DNA of 64,000 bases, from the NCBI GenBank assembly GCA_963781705.1, contig CAWAGP010000001.1, forward strand, positions 124,001 through 188,000, given 5' to 3'. Origin of the DNA: JALYGJ01 sp963781705. Its GTDB lineage: Bacteria; Chloroflexota; Limnocylindria; Limnocylindrales; CSP1-4. Both the position numbers and the translations under genes were made by a program. Positions 35,502 through 44,459 of this stretch are shown piece after piece (the first letter of the stretch is position 1; each line of letters starts with the position of its first letter). The notes below the pieces were generated by a model. That model was given only the letters and a program-made list of their open reading frames with translations, made no database searches and was not told where the DNA came from.

Positions 35502-38258
35502 TCAGAGGCGCAATTCGGCGTAGGTGGTCGGGTCGCCCGGTTGCTCGGTGAGGGTGAAGCCGACTTCCTGGGCGGTCCGGCGCATGGCCATGTTGTGCGG
35601 CAGGATCTCGGCATAGACGCGCTGCAGGCCCTCGTCGCGGGCGATGCCCACCAGCCGGCGGAGCAGCTCGGCACCCAGCCCGCGGTGCTGCCATGGATCG
35701 CCGACAAGGACGGCGAATTCGCCCTCCGGCACGGCATGCGCCTTCGACAGCCGGCCGACGGCGACGATGCGCCGCCCCTCGGTCGGGTCCTGCTCCTCGG
35801 CGACCAGGGCGATCTCGCGGTCATAGTCGTTGAAGCAGACGCGCGTCAGCCGCTCGTGCGCCGTGCGCGCCGACAGGCCGAGGTGCTCGAAATAGCGGGA
35901 GTAGACGGTCTCCTCGGTCAGCTGGGCGTGGAACTTGACCAGCAGCGGCTCGTCCTCCGGACGTATCGGGCGGATCAGGAAACTGGATCCGTCGCGCGCC
36001 GTCCAGCTGGCCACGTACTGCGTCGGGTAGGGCCGGATGGCCAGCCGCGGCAGGTCCGCGTCGGCGATCTCCGGCGGGTGGAGCACGATGCGTGCGTCGA
36101 GCGCGATCAGCCGCTCGGGCGAGGCGAGCAGCGGGTTGATGTCGATCTCGGCGATGCGGCGCTGCTCGGCGACGAGCAGGCTGAAGCGGACGAGCAGCTC
36201 CTCGAGCGCCGCGGTATCGATCGGGCGCCGGCCGCGGATGCCGTGCAGCGCGCCGGAGATGATGGTGCGCTCGATCATGCGCCGGGCCAGCGTCGTCGTG
36301 AGCGGCGGCAGCGCCAGGGCGCGGTCGCGGAACAGCTCGACCAGCTGCCCGCCGGTGCCGAACAGCAGCACCGGTCCGAACTGCGGATCGGTCGACGAAC
36401 CAACGATCAGCTCGTAGCCGGTGTAGTTGATCATCGGCTGGACGGTGACGCCCTCGAACTGGTCGGCGCCGCGCTTCTCGGTGACCGCCTCCTGGATCGA
36501 TTCGAAGGCCGCTCGGACGGCGGCGTCGTCGACCAGGTTGAGCTGCACGCCGCCGACGTCGGTCTTGTGGCTGATGGTGTGGCTGTACAGCTTGACGACC
36601 ACGGGATAGCCGATGTCGCGCGCTGCGGCCACCGCGGCGTCGGCGTCGCCCGCCACGCGCGTTTCGGTGATCGGCACGCCGTAGGCGGCGAGCACCTGCT
36701 TCGACTCGACCTCGGTCAGCAACGTGCGGCCATCACGCAGTACTGCGGCGATCACTTCGGCCGCCTTGTCGCGATCGATGCCGGCGCCGTCCTGGGCGGC
36801 CAGCGTTGGCGTCTCGTACAGCAGCCGCACGCTTTCCGACGAGCGCCACAGGTAGTTGAACATGCGCGCGGCGGTGTCGGGGTAATCGAACGTTGGGATA
36901 CCCGCGTCGCGCAGCGTGGCCGCGCCCTCCTGAATCTCCGCGCCGCCCATCCATGACGCGAGCACCGGCTTGCCGCTGATGTGCGCGTAGGGCACCAGCT
37001 CGCGCGCAGTGGCGCTGGGATCGGTCATCGCCTGCGGTGTCAGGACGACCAGCATGCCGTCCGCGGCGGGATCGGCAGCGGCGATCTCGAGCGCCTTGGC
37101 GTAGCGCTCGGGCGGGGCGTCGCCGATGATGTCGACCGGGTTGTTGTGGCTCCAGACGGACGGCAGCACCTCGTTGTAAGCCGCCATCGTCTGCTCCGAC
37201 AGGGGCGTCAGGTGTCCGCCGCCGCCGACCAGCGCGTCGGTGGCCAGCACGCCCGGGCCGCCGGCATTGGTGACGATGGTCAGGTTCGGCCCCTTCGGCC
37301 GGGGCTGCTTGGCGAGCACCTCAGCGATGCCGAACAGGTCGTCGATGCGCTCCACGCGCAGAACGCCGACGCGCCGGAAGGCGGCCTCGAGGACCTCGTC
37401 GGAACCGGTCAGCGAGCCGGTGTGCGAGGCCGCCGCCTTGGCCGCCTCGGCCGTGCGGCCGGGCTTGATGACCACGATCGGCTTGGTCAGGGCGACCTCG
37501 CGCGCGGCCGAGAGGAAGGCACGCGCGTCACCGATCGTCTCCATGTAGATCAGGATGCTCTTGGTGTTCGGGTCGTCGCCCAGGTAGTAGATGACGTCCC
37601 CCCAGCCGACATCGAGCATCGAGCCGAGCGACACGACAGAGCTGAAGCCGACGCCCTCGCGCGCGCTCCAGTCGAGCACCGCGGTCAGCAGCGCGCCGCT
37701 CTGCGACACGAAGCCGACCGACCCTGCGCTGGCCATGCCTGCGGCGAAGGTGGCGTTCATGCCGCCGATGGGGTTCATGACGCCCAGGCAGTTGGGCCCG
37801 ATGACCCGGATGCGCGCCTCGCGCGCCTGGGCCAGGATGCGCCGCTCCAACTCCTCCCCTGCCGGCCCGATCTCGCGGAAGCCGGCCGAGATGATGATCA
37901 CGCCCTTGACGCCCTTGGCGGCGCATTCGTCCATCACGGCCGGCACGCTGCCGGCCGGCGTCACGATTACGGCCAGTTCGACGGGCTGGTCGATCGCGGC
38001 CAGGCTGGCGTAGGCGCGCACGCCCAGGACGTTGGAACGATTCGGGTTGACTGGCAGCACGGTGCCGCCGAACGGGCTGCTGATCAGGTTCCAGAGCACC
38101 GTGCGGCCGACGCTGCCGCGCTTCTCGGTCGCGCCGATGACGGCCACCGAGGCCGGCCGGAAAAGCGGATCCAGCGGATGACGTGTGGCGCGCAACACAT
38201 CGGACGCCTTGTCCGGCGCGCTGCTCGTCTCGACCGGCTCGACCACGGTGGCAACCAT
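35502..38258 (-). CDS. ADP-forming acyl-CoA synthetase fused to GNAT acetyltransferase (Pat/PatZ-like)
   Basis: A 918-residue protein from the ATG at 38258, which has GGGAG 8 nt upstream. Order: CoA-binding and ligase domain of ADP-forming acetyl-CoA synthetase (1-460), ATP-grasp (about 480-710), and GNAT (about 740-918, GDPWQHRGLGAELL near 855). The synthetase histidine appears kept in ASHTGSLTGSD (H279). Proteins of this layout include PatZ/YfiQ, which acetylate acetyl-CoA synthetase lysines. It may acetylate proteins, make acetyl-CoA, or both; the sequence does not decide. Phosphoketolase lies downstream and Dps upstream on the same strand, with 25 bp to dps. Confidence 0.9.
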   Translation of the reverse strand: MVATVVEPVETSSAPDKASDVLRATRHPLDPLFRPASVAVIGATEKRGSVGRTVLWNLISSPFGGTVLPVNPNRSNVLGVRAYASLAAIDQPVELAVIVTPAGSVPAVMDECAAKGVKGVIIISAGFREIGPAGEELERRILAQAREARIRVIGPNCLGVMNPIGGMNATFAAGMASAGSVGFVSQSGALLTAVLDWSAREGVGFSSVVSLGSMLDVGWGDVIYYLGDDPNTKSILIYMETIGDARAFLSAAREVALTKPIVVIKPGRTAEAAKAAASHTGSLTGSDEVLEAAFRRVGVLRVERIDDLFGIAEVLAKQPRPKGPNLTIVTNAGGPGVLATDALVGGGGHLTPLSEQTMAAYNEVLPSVWSHNNPVDIIGDAPPERYAKALEIAAADPAADGMLVVLTPQAMTDPSATARELVPYAHISGKPVLASWMGGAEIQEGAATLRDAGIPTFDYPDTAARMFNYLWRSSESVRLLYETPTLAAQDGAGIDRDKAAEVIAAVLRDGRTLLTEVESKQVLAAYGVPITETRVAGDADAAVAAARDIGYPVVVKLYSHTISHKTDVGGVQLNLVDDAAVRAAFESIQEAVTEKRGADQFEGVTVQPMINYTGYELIVGSSTDPQFGPVLLFGTGGQLVELFRDRALALPPLTTTLARRMIERTIISGALHGIRGRRPIDTAALEELLVRFSLLVAEQRRIAEIDINPLLASPERLIALDARIVLHPPEIADADLPRLAIRPYPTQYVASWTARDGSSFLIRPIRPEDEPLLVKFHAQLTEETVYSRYFEHLGLSARTAHERLTRVCFNDYDREIALVAEEQDPTEGRRIVAVGRLSKAHAVPEGEFAVLVGDPWQHRGLGAELLRRLVGIARDEGLQRVYAEILPHNMAMRRTAQEVGFTLTEQPGDPTTYAELRL

Positions 38259-38283
38259 AAACGTGTCTCCCAATTACGCAGCG

Positions 38284-38763
38284 CTACAGCGATGCGCGCA
38301 GCATCCAGCGTGTCTTCTCGTGGATGGTCATGCGGCGCACGGCAAGGTCCACGGTCACCGCGTCGGCGGCAGCCTCGGCGGCCTTGAGCACCATCGCCGC
38401 CGTCGCGATGACGGTGGTGTTGTCCTCGGCCAGCTGACGAACCATCTCCAGCGCGTCAGGCGGCTGATCCTCCTGCTCGGCCACGCTGGCCAACGCCAGG
38501 AACTGACGCTGCGACGCAGGGGCCATCGGTCCCAGCGCGCGGATGCGTTCGGCGATCTCATCGACCGCCTCGCGCAGCTCCAGGTACTGCGTCTCGAACA
38601 TCGTGTGCAGCTGGGCAAAGCGCGGGCCGGTTACGTTCCAGTGATAGCCCTGCGTCTTGACGTACAGGACAAACGTGTCGCCGAGCAGCCGTGACAGGGC
38701 GTTGGTCGTCGCCGTCGTCGGCGCCTGCTGAGTGGCGGGCTTGACAAGCAGATCAGTGGCCAT
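38284..38763 (-). CDS. dps: Dps/ferritin-like DNA-protection protein
   Basis: A 159-residue ferritin-like protein that oxidises and stores iron with H2O2 and protects DNA. The ferroxidase residues H41, H53, D68 and E72 have exactly the spacing of E. coli Dps H51/H63/D78/E82. An N-terminal tail of 20 residues with lysine could bind DNA. An AAGGAGGT lies 5 nt before the ATG, one of the best ribosome sites in the window, suggesting high expression. It leads the transcript into the acyl-CoA synthetase/acetyltransferase gene. Confidence 0.95.
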   Translation of the reverse strand: MATDLLVKPATQQAPTTATTNALSRLLGDTFVLYVKTQGYHWNVTGPRFAQLHTMFETQYLELREAVDEIAERIRALGPMAPASQRQFLALASVAEQEDQPPDALEMVRQLAEDNTTVIATAAMVLKAAEAAADAVTVDLAVRRMTIHEKTRWMLRASL

Positions 38764-38846
38764 GGTTACCTCCTTATGGGATCCCTTCGCAAGCGTGCCC
38801 GCCGCTGGGCGCCGGGCGTAGTGCCGAAGGGGCCTCTAGCGGAGAG

Positions 38847-39938
38847 TCATCTGGCCGTCTCTGGGACGTCACCGGTGAGCGGCCAGGCGCTGGTGATGGC
38901 AATGCCCAGCGCGTCACCAGTTGCGTGGCGCGGCATCCCCGGCCAGCGCGCCACAAGGTGCGTCTCGCCGGCCGTGAGCGTGTAGTCGGTGTGACTGCCA
39001 CGAAATCTGACCGAATCGACGACCACCGCCAGCGGCCCCTCCGGGGCGACCCACTCGGGCCGGACCATGACGCGACGTTCGCCGGCGGGAGCGTCGCTCC
39101 CCGGCAGGGCGAGATCGGCGAGCGGCATGCGCACGCCGTTGAAGATCAGTTCCGCACGCCCGTCGTCGCGCTCCAGCGCGGCATCCACGAATGCCGCAGG
39201 GCCTGTCAGGCGCGCCGCCCACTCGTCCACCGGCCGGGCATAGACGTCCGCCGGCGCGCCGGTCTGGATCACCCTTCCCGCGCGCAACAGGACCACCCGG
39301 TCGGCCAGCGCGAGCGCTTCCTCCACGTCGTGCGTGGCGATGATCGCGGCCGCGCTGTCGGAGTTTCGCCGGCGGGCGAGCTCGTCCTGCAACTCGGCCC
39401 TGAGCGCCGTATCGAGGTGAGCGGTCGGCTCGTCGAGCAGGTAGACGCGCGGTCGGCGGGCGAGCGCCCGCGCCAGCCCGACACGCTGCTGCTCGCCACC
39501 CGACAGTTGCGCCGGCCGCCGCGCGGCGAGATGGTCGACGCGCATCTGTTCGAGGAAGACGCGCGCCTGACGGCGCGCCTCGGCCGGCGATTGACGCTGG
39601 CGACGCAGCGGGTAGGCGACCGTTTCGAGCGCGTCGAGGTGCGGCCACAGGCCGTAGTGCTGGAAGACCATCGCCACCGGCCGGCGCTCGGGGGGCTCAC
39701 CCTGGTCGACCGTCGCCACCCGCTGTCCGTCCAGCCAGACTTCACCGCCGGCCAGCGGCAGGAACCCGGCGATCGCGTACAGCAGCGTGGTCTTGCCCGA
39801 GCCGGACGGGCCGAGCACGGCCACCGTTTCGGCCGGCGCGACCGTGAGGTCGACCGCATCGACAACGGGTGTGCCGTCATAGGCGACGCTCAACGCGCGG
39901 CATTCGACCGCCGGCGCGTCTTCCCTCAGCCGCGCCAT
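38847..39938 (-). CDS. Iron(III)-type ABC transporter ATP-binding protein
   Basis: A 363-residue ATPase with Walker A GPSGSGKTT, Q-loop FQHYG, signature LSGGEQQRV, Walker B VYLLDEPTAHLD and switch THD, followed by a C-terminal TOBE/OB region. The size and TOBE domain fit the iron(III)/spermidine/molybdate importer family. Its start overlaps the permease end by 13 bp, so it is the third gene of a binding protein-permease-ATPase operon. Iron as substrate is inference from the binding protein. Confidence 0.92.
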   Translation of the reverse strand: MARLREDAPAVECRALSVAYDGTPVVDAVDLTVAPAETVAVLGPSGSGKTTLLYAIAGFLPLAGGEVWLDGQRVATVDQGEPPERRPVAMVFQHYGLWPHLDALETVAYPLRRQRQSPAEARRQARVFLEQMRVDHLAARRPAQLSGGEQQRVGLARALARRPRVYLLDEPTAHLDTALRAELQDELARRRNSDSAAAIIATHDVEEALALADRVVLLRAGRVIQTGAPADVYARPVDEWAARLTGPAAFVDAALERDDGRAELIFNGVRMPLADLALPGSDAPAGERRVMVRPEWVAPEGPLAVVVDSVRFRGSHTDYTLTAGETHLVARWPGMPRHATGDALGIAITSAWPLTGDVPETAR

Positions 39939-41545
39939 CGCGCACTCCCGAAAGCGGCGAGCCGGCCGGCGAGCGGCAGGCTGACGACCCCGACCAGGAC
40001 GGTCACCAGCACGGCCAGCGCCGCCGTCTGGGTGGGATCGCCGAGCTGCTGCAGGTTGAGCACCACGACCGCGAGCGTAGCCGTCGTCGGCCCATAGAGC
40101 AGGCTCGACATCGTCAACTCGTGCAGCGCAAACATGAACACCAATACGGCGCTGGCCACGAGCGACGGCCACAGCAGCGGCAGCAAGATCGTGCGCGCGG
40201 CGGTCAGCGCGTCGGCGCCCGAGGCGCGCGCCGCGCGGCCCAGGTCGTCCGCAATCGCATCGAGCGCGGCCGACAGCGGCCGGAACGCGAGCACCCAGAA
40301 CTTGGCGAGGTAGGCGAGCAGGATGATCGTCAGCGTGTCGCGCACCAGCGGTCCGTAGGCGATCAGCACGGCGGCGCCCAGAGTCGAGCCGGGGATGGCG
40401 AAGCTGAGCCCGACCAGCGCGGCGGCCGCCCCTCGCCACCGGCCACGCACGGCGATCAGCCCGAGCACTGCCAGCAGCACGGCCCCGATCGCGGCGAGCG
40501 CACTCAGCAACAGGCTGTTGGTGACCGCGGTCAGGGTGTGGCCGTCGACCACGGCGCTGAAGTTGGCCAGCGTCCAGTTGTCGGGCGTCGGCGGCAGGCC
40601 GACTGCGCGCGTCAGCGCGGTCAGCACCAGCGCAACGAGCGGCACGACCACCGCCAGCACGACGAAGGCCCACGCCGACAGCGCCACAGCGAGAGTCGTT
40701 GCCCGGCCCGGCCGAGCGCGCGAAGCAGCGACCGGCCCGCCCGACACTCCCGAACGGCGCGCCGGCGGCGGTGCCAGCAGCCAGCCGGCGAGGGCGGTGG
40801 CGACGCTCGCCGCGATCGCCAGCAGCACCGCCAGGCCGATGGCGCGACCGAATGCGAGTGGGTCGGAGGAGAAGGCCAGATCACGGTAGATACGCGTCGT
40901 CATCGTCGTGAAGCCGGCCGGGATACCGAGCACTGCCGGCGCCCCGAAGGCGGTCACGCTGAGCACGAACGCGATCGCCGCGGCACCGCCGATGACCGGC
41001 CCGAGCAGCGGCAGGGTGACCGTCCGGAAGGCGGTCCACGCGCTCGCGCCGGAGGCGCGCGCGGCGCGCTCAAGATCGGGCTCCGCGCGCGAACTCAAGC
41101 CGGCGGCCACGATCAGGAAGACGAGCGGCGCGGCCTCTGCACCGAGCACCAGGCAGATGCCCAGCGGACCCTGCAGGCCGGGCAGTTGCAGGCCGGCCAC
41201 CCGGTCGGACAGTCCGGCCGGCCCGTAGGCGCTCAGCCAGGCGATGCCCGACACGTAACCGGGCACGATCAATCCGACCAGCATGGCGATGCGCAGCAAG
41301 CGCCGGCCGAGGAAGTCGACGCGCTCGGTCAGCACCGCGAAGACCGTCCCCGCGAGAACGGCGATGAGCGTGCCCCCCAAACCGGTGAGAGCTGTGTTCA
41401 TGATCTGCCCACCAGCCGTACCGAGCGTCGCCGTGAGCGCATCGAGGCCGACGTCCAGCGCGGTGCCGGCCAGCGCGCCGAGCGGCACGAGGACCAGCAC
41501 GATGACGGCCAGCGCGAGTCCGGCCAGCGCCGGCCGGCTACTCAC
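39926..41545 (-). CDS. ABC transporter permease with two fused domains (FbpB-like)
   Basis: A 539-residue membrane protein holding two BPD_transp_1 domains in tandem, each with six or so segments. Two EAA loops for contact with the ATPase are visible: RAARASGASAWTAFRTVTL (first half) and RAARASGADALTAARTILL (second half). Such fused permeases are usual for iron(III) importers. The GTG start overlaps the binding-protein stop (GTGA), so translation is coupled. A longer frame to 41641 lies inside the upstream gene and is rejected. Confidence 0.93.
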   Translation of the reverse strand: MSSRPALAGLALAVIVLVLVPLGALAGTALDVGLDALTATLGTAGGQIMNTALTGLGGTLIAVLAGTVFAVLTERVDFLGRRLLRIAMLVGLIVPGYVSGIAWLSAYGPAGLSDRVAGLQLPGLQGPLGICLVLGAEAAPLVFLIVAAGLSSRAEPDLERAARASGASAWTAFRTVTLPLLGPVIGGAAAIAFVLSVTAFGAPAVLGIPAGFTTMTTRIYRDLAFSSDPLAFGRAIGLAVLLAIAASVATALAGWLLAPPPARRSGVSGGPVAASRARPGRATTLAVALSAWAFVVLAVVVPLVALVLTALTRAVGLPPTPDNWTLANFSAVVDGHTLTAVTNSLLLSALAAIGAVLLAVLGLIAVRGRWRGAAAALVGLSFAIPGSTLGAAVLIAYGPLVRDTLTIILLAYLAKFWVLAFRPLSAALDAIADDLGRAARASGADALTAARTILLPLLWPSLVASAVLVFMFALHELTMSSLLYGPTTATLAVVVLNLQQLGDPTQTAALAVLVTVLVGVVSLPLAGRLAAFGSARWRG

Positions 41546-42570
41546 TGCGTGAAGATGGCGTGGTACTGGTCGAGCAACTGCTGCTGCTCGCCGAAGACCT
41601 GAGCCCAATCGACGGTCACCGCCGGCCCCGGCTGGCTCCACGCGACGGCGCTGCTGATCGGCTGCCAGCCGGTTCCGGCGATCGCGGTCTGGGCGGGCAC
41701 CGAAAGCAGGAAGTCGACGAACGCAGCCGCCGACGCCGGGTTGCGGCTCGAAGCGAAGATGGCCACCGGGCTGTACAGCGCGATGGCGCCCGGCTGCGGC
41801 CAGACAAGCGTGATCGGCGAGCCCTTGTCGACCTCATCGCGGACCGACTTGTCGAGGCTTATGCCGACCGACTGCACGCCGTTGGCGACGTTGGTGATGA
41901 CGTCGCCGATGGCCTGCACCTGGACTGCGCCGTTGGCCTTCAGTTGGCGGTAGAAGTCCATGCCGTAATCGGCCGTCGACGCGAAGTAGGCCAGCGCGGC
42001 GAACGCTGAACCGGCGAACGCCGGGTCGGGCAGCGCGACCTTGCCCTGGTACGCGGCGCTCGCCAGATCGTGCCACGACGCCGGCTGTGGTTGGACGTCG
42101 GCGCCGGCAACGAGGACCAGGTTGAGGAGCCGGGTGCCAACGAACGTGGCGGTGCGGTACTGCGCCGGAACGGCGCTGACCGCGGCGCTCGACAGCGGCG
42201 CGAGCAGGCCCTGGGCCGCGTAGGACTCAGTCGACAGCGGGTCGGTCGCCCACAGCACGTCGGCCTGCACGCCGCCCGAACGCTGCTCGGACTGGATGCG
42301 CGCGTCGAGCTGGCCGGTCGGCGCGCGGAAGACGTTGACGTGCAGGGAGGGATAGACCTGGGCGAGCGCGCCAAGCACCGCGTCGACGGTGTCCTGCGTA
42401 ACCGAGGTATACAGGGTGATGGTGACGTCGGCGGGGTGGGCCGTCGAAGTCGACGCGGCGGCGCTCGGGCCAGCCGGGTTCGTGCTGGGCGCCGCCGCCG
42501 GAGCACAGCCCGCCGTCAGCGCGCCGGCAAGCGCCAGGACGACCAGCAGGACGATCGGTATCGGTCGCAC
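41542..42570 (-). CDS. ABC transporter substrate-binding lipoprotein (iron(III)-type)
   Basis: A 342-residue lipoprotein with signal sequence and lipobox LTAGC (C22 lipidated), then an Ala/Pro/Ser-rich tether. The mature domain begins VTITLYTSVTQDTVDAVLGA and contains LDARIQSEQRSGGVQADVLW, resembling extracellular solute-binding family 1 proteins for ferric iron. It starts with a GTG. First gene of the importer operon. Other small ligands such as thiamine or phosphonate remain possible. Confidence 0.9.
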   Translation of the reverse strand: MRPIPIVLLVVLALAGALTAGCAPAAAPSTNPAGPSAAASTSTAHPADVTITLYTSVTQDTVDAVLGALAQVYPSLHVNVFRAPTGQLDARIQSEQRSGGVQADVLWATDPLSTESYAAQGLLAPLSSAAVSAVPAQYRTATFVGTRLLNLVLVAGADVQPQPASWHDLASAAYQGKVALPDPAFAGSAFAALAYFASTADYGMDFYRQLKANGAVQVQAIGDVITNVANGVQSVGISLDKSVRDEVDKGSPITLVWPQPGAIALYSPVAIFASSRNPASAAAFVDFLLSVPAQTAIAGTGWQPISSAVAWSQPGPAVTVDWAQVFGEQQQLLDQYHAIFTQ

Positions 42571-42622
42571 GAGGGCGCCTGCGGTGGGCCGGTCGGGCCC
42601 TGGCCGCTCCGTACTCCGGTGC

Positions 42623-42994
42623 CTACGCGCCGTCGTCGGAGGGTTCGTCCCCCTCGTCGCCGAGCACAGTCAACTGGCGTGGCGCATCCGGCTGTTCGGC
42701 GCGCCGGCCGCGGCCGCGCGGCGCTTCGTGGTCGCCGCCCATGCGCCGCCTCGTCTCCACGTCGACGCCGGCGCCGTCGCCCTCGAGCGCGGGATGCTCA
42801 ACCAGCGCGATCAGGCGGTTGGCCATGAAGCGGCCGGAGCGAACGGGCGTGCCCGAACGGGTCACCTCGGTCACCTCCACGACACCGCGCGCGGTGGTGA
42901 TCTCGATCCGCCGCCCGGCACGGCGCGCGACGAGCTCGAACGTCTGGGTGCCCTGGCCGGTGTCGACCACGGCCTCGACACGATCACCTTTCAT
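42623..42994 (-). CDS. Conserved-looking small protein, unknown function
   Basis: A 123-residue protein: a compact beta-rich N-terminal half (RVEAVVDTGQGTQTFELVAR, RRIEITTARGVVEVTEV) and a polar, Arg/Gly/Asp-rich C-terminal half likely disordered, with an acidic end. No family recognised. The ATG at 42994 has TATGCT 6 nt upstream and no Shine-Dalgarno. It ends 52 bp before the iron-importer binding protein and is on the same strand, so it may belong to that transcript. Confidence 0.6.
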   Translation of the reverse strand: MKGDRVEAVVDTGQGTQTFELVARRAGRRIEITTARGVVEVTEVTRSGTPVRSGRFMANRLIALVEHPALEGDGAGVDVETRRRMGGDHEAPRGRGRRAEQPDAPRQLTVLGDEGDEPSDDGA

Positions 42995-43000
42995 GGGCGG

Positions 43001-43006
43001 AGCATA
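43001..43006 (-). promoter_or_regulatory. Probable -10 hexamer of leaderless small-protein gene
   Basis: TATGCT on the minus strand, 6 nt before the ATG at 42994. Confidence 0.45.
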
Positions 43007-43080
43007 GCGCGCCGCGCGCCGCACAGACCGGACCAAGTCTCGGCTGGCGCTCGGCCGACGACACTTGGCCATCGCGGGGT

Positions 43081-43120
43081 ATTCCGCCACACAGTCGGAG
43101 CTTTGCCGGGTTTGAGTCTC
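43081..43120 (-). repeat. Dispersed intergenic repeat, copy 2
   Basis: Read on the minus strand it contains AAAGCTCCGAC (43104-43094) followed by GCGGAAT (43086-43080), and before it a GACTCAAACCCGG that parallels GACCTCGAATCCGG of copy 1. Confidence 0.6.
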
Positions 43121-43222
43121 ACGCCGCCCTCGCGATGGGCTCCAGGGCGCAGTTTGAGGCCGAACCACGTGTCAGCGTCGGCAGACAGCGCCATTTGCTG
43201 GCAAACATGTCCAAGTACACGT

Positions 43223-43280
43223 GCCAGACGCGGACTCGGCGCAAGCCAGACGCGGAACCGCTGTTAGCCAGGCGCGGAAC
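43223..43280 (+). repeat. Imperfect 22-bp tandem repeat, three copies
   Basis: GCCAGACGCGGAC at 43223, GCCAGACGCGGAAC at 43245 and GCCAGGCGCGGAAC at 43267, each 22 bp apart. The reverse complement of the last copy resembles CTTCCGCGCCTGCC near 62096, close to repeat copy 3. Confidence 0.7.
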
Positions 43281-43376
43281 CGGTCTACGCCGAAACGCTC
43301 CCGCTGGGGGCGATGACCCGTGCCCGCGACGAACCCGCGCCTGAAACGGAGATCCAAGCCCCTGAGCGGGGCATGG

Positions 43377-44459
43377 TCAGGCGCGTACTTCTTGACGCAG
43401 GAATCCCACGTACGCCAACGCGAAGGCGATCGTCGTTGCGGCTATCAGCGCCACGAACTGGCCCCAGATGACCAGCAGGCTCTGGTCGATCGACAGGATC
43501 GATGGAATCGCGCCGCTTGCCTGCGACGCCGTTACCAACCCCGGACTCAGCGTCCGGACGCTTGGGTCGAGCACGGCCGCCGTGGCCTCGGTGAACAGCT
43601 CCTCAGGCGAGATGCGACCCAGGGTGTAGGTGATGGCCGCGTTCTGCAGCTGTTGCGGGCTGCCCGTGGCAGCCGTTGGCGGTACCGGCGCGATGATGCC
43701 GGCCAGTACGCCCACGATCAGCGAGGCGAAGATCGTCGCTATCAGCCACGCACCGATGGCGACCAGCGCGGACGTGGCCGCGCGGCGCAGGAGGACCGAG
43801 CACAGGAGTGCCAGCGCCAGCCAGAAGCCCACGTAGGCAACCGCCACGACGATCCAGATCATCAGTCGCAGCACCTCGTCCGTGGTCGGAAGGATGCCCA
43901 GCTGGATGCTGGCAATGGCTCCGACGATCGCGGTGATGGCCACGAAGATGACCGTGATCGATGACAGGCCGGCGACGAACTTGCCGTTGATGACGTCGTC
44001 GCGGTGAATCGGCTGGGCCAGCAACCGCGGCAGCGTGCCCTCGGTTCGCTCACCGTTGACCGCGTCGAAGCCGAAGGCGATGCCCAACAGCGGGCCCAGG
44101 AAGGCGATGAACGACGTGAACGGCGGGATGGTTCCGCGCGAGGCGGTGAACACTTTCAGGAACAGTGACGGAGTGCCGGCGACCTGCGAGGCGATCTCCT
44201 TGATGGCGCTGGCAGTGGCATATACGCCCGCCGCGGCGGCCAATCCGAGCACAATCGTCAACATCAGGAAGCGCAGGCTGAGCACTTGATCGGCGAACTC
44301 CTTGGCCGCGATCACGCGCCAGCCACCGCGCAGTTCGCGCGGGACGTCGACGTGCGGCGCGCGCTCTGCCGGCCGCTCGTCGGTCGGCCGATTGGCGAGT
44401 CGCTTGCGGCGCCGGCCGCGCGTCTGGGGCTGGTCGATGGCTGAAGTGTCGCCGGTCAT
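43377..44459 (-). CDS. ABC-2 type permease
   Basis: A 360-residue membrane protein with a 45-residue basic cytoplasmic start, one early membrane helix (FLMLTIVLGLAAAAGVY), a periplasmic loop, and five further segments; GERTEGTLPRLLAQPIHR is the ABC-2/NosY-like amphipathic motif after the loop. Probably an exporter half. It starts in ATGA overlap with the ATPase gene and follows the NEW3-domain gene; all three form one operon. The exported substrate is unknown. Confidence 0.9.
   Translation of the reverse strand: MTGDTSAIDQPQTRGRRRKRLANRPTDERPAERAPHVDVPRELRGGWRVIAAKEFADQVLSLRFLMLTIVLGLAAAAGVYATASAIKEIASQVAGTPSLFLKVFTASRGTIPPFTSFIAFLGPLLGIAFGFDAVNGERTEGTLPRLLAQPIHRDDVINGKFVAGLSSITVIFVAITAIVGAIASIQLGILPTTDEVLRLMIWIVVAVAYVGFWLALALLCSVLLRRAATSALVAIGAWLIATIFASLIVGVLAGIIAPVPPTAATGSPQQLQNAAITYTLGRISPEELFTEATAAVLDPSVRTLSPGLVTASQASGAIPSILSIDQSLLVIWGQFVALIAATTIAFALAYVGFLRQEVRA

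Larger units (their letters stand above)
42995..43376. other. Gene-free region with repeats
   Basis: A 382-bp gap between two minus-strand genes. It holds a dispersed repeat copy, a three-copy 22-bp tandem repeat, and the promoter of the gene at 42994. I saw no coding sequence; short open frames lack ribosome sites and coding-like codons. Confidence 0.6.

Noticed and set aside
43301..43964. Plus-strand frames over the ABC-2 permease
   Set aside because: They are antisense to a membrane protein with clear topology and give no motif.
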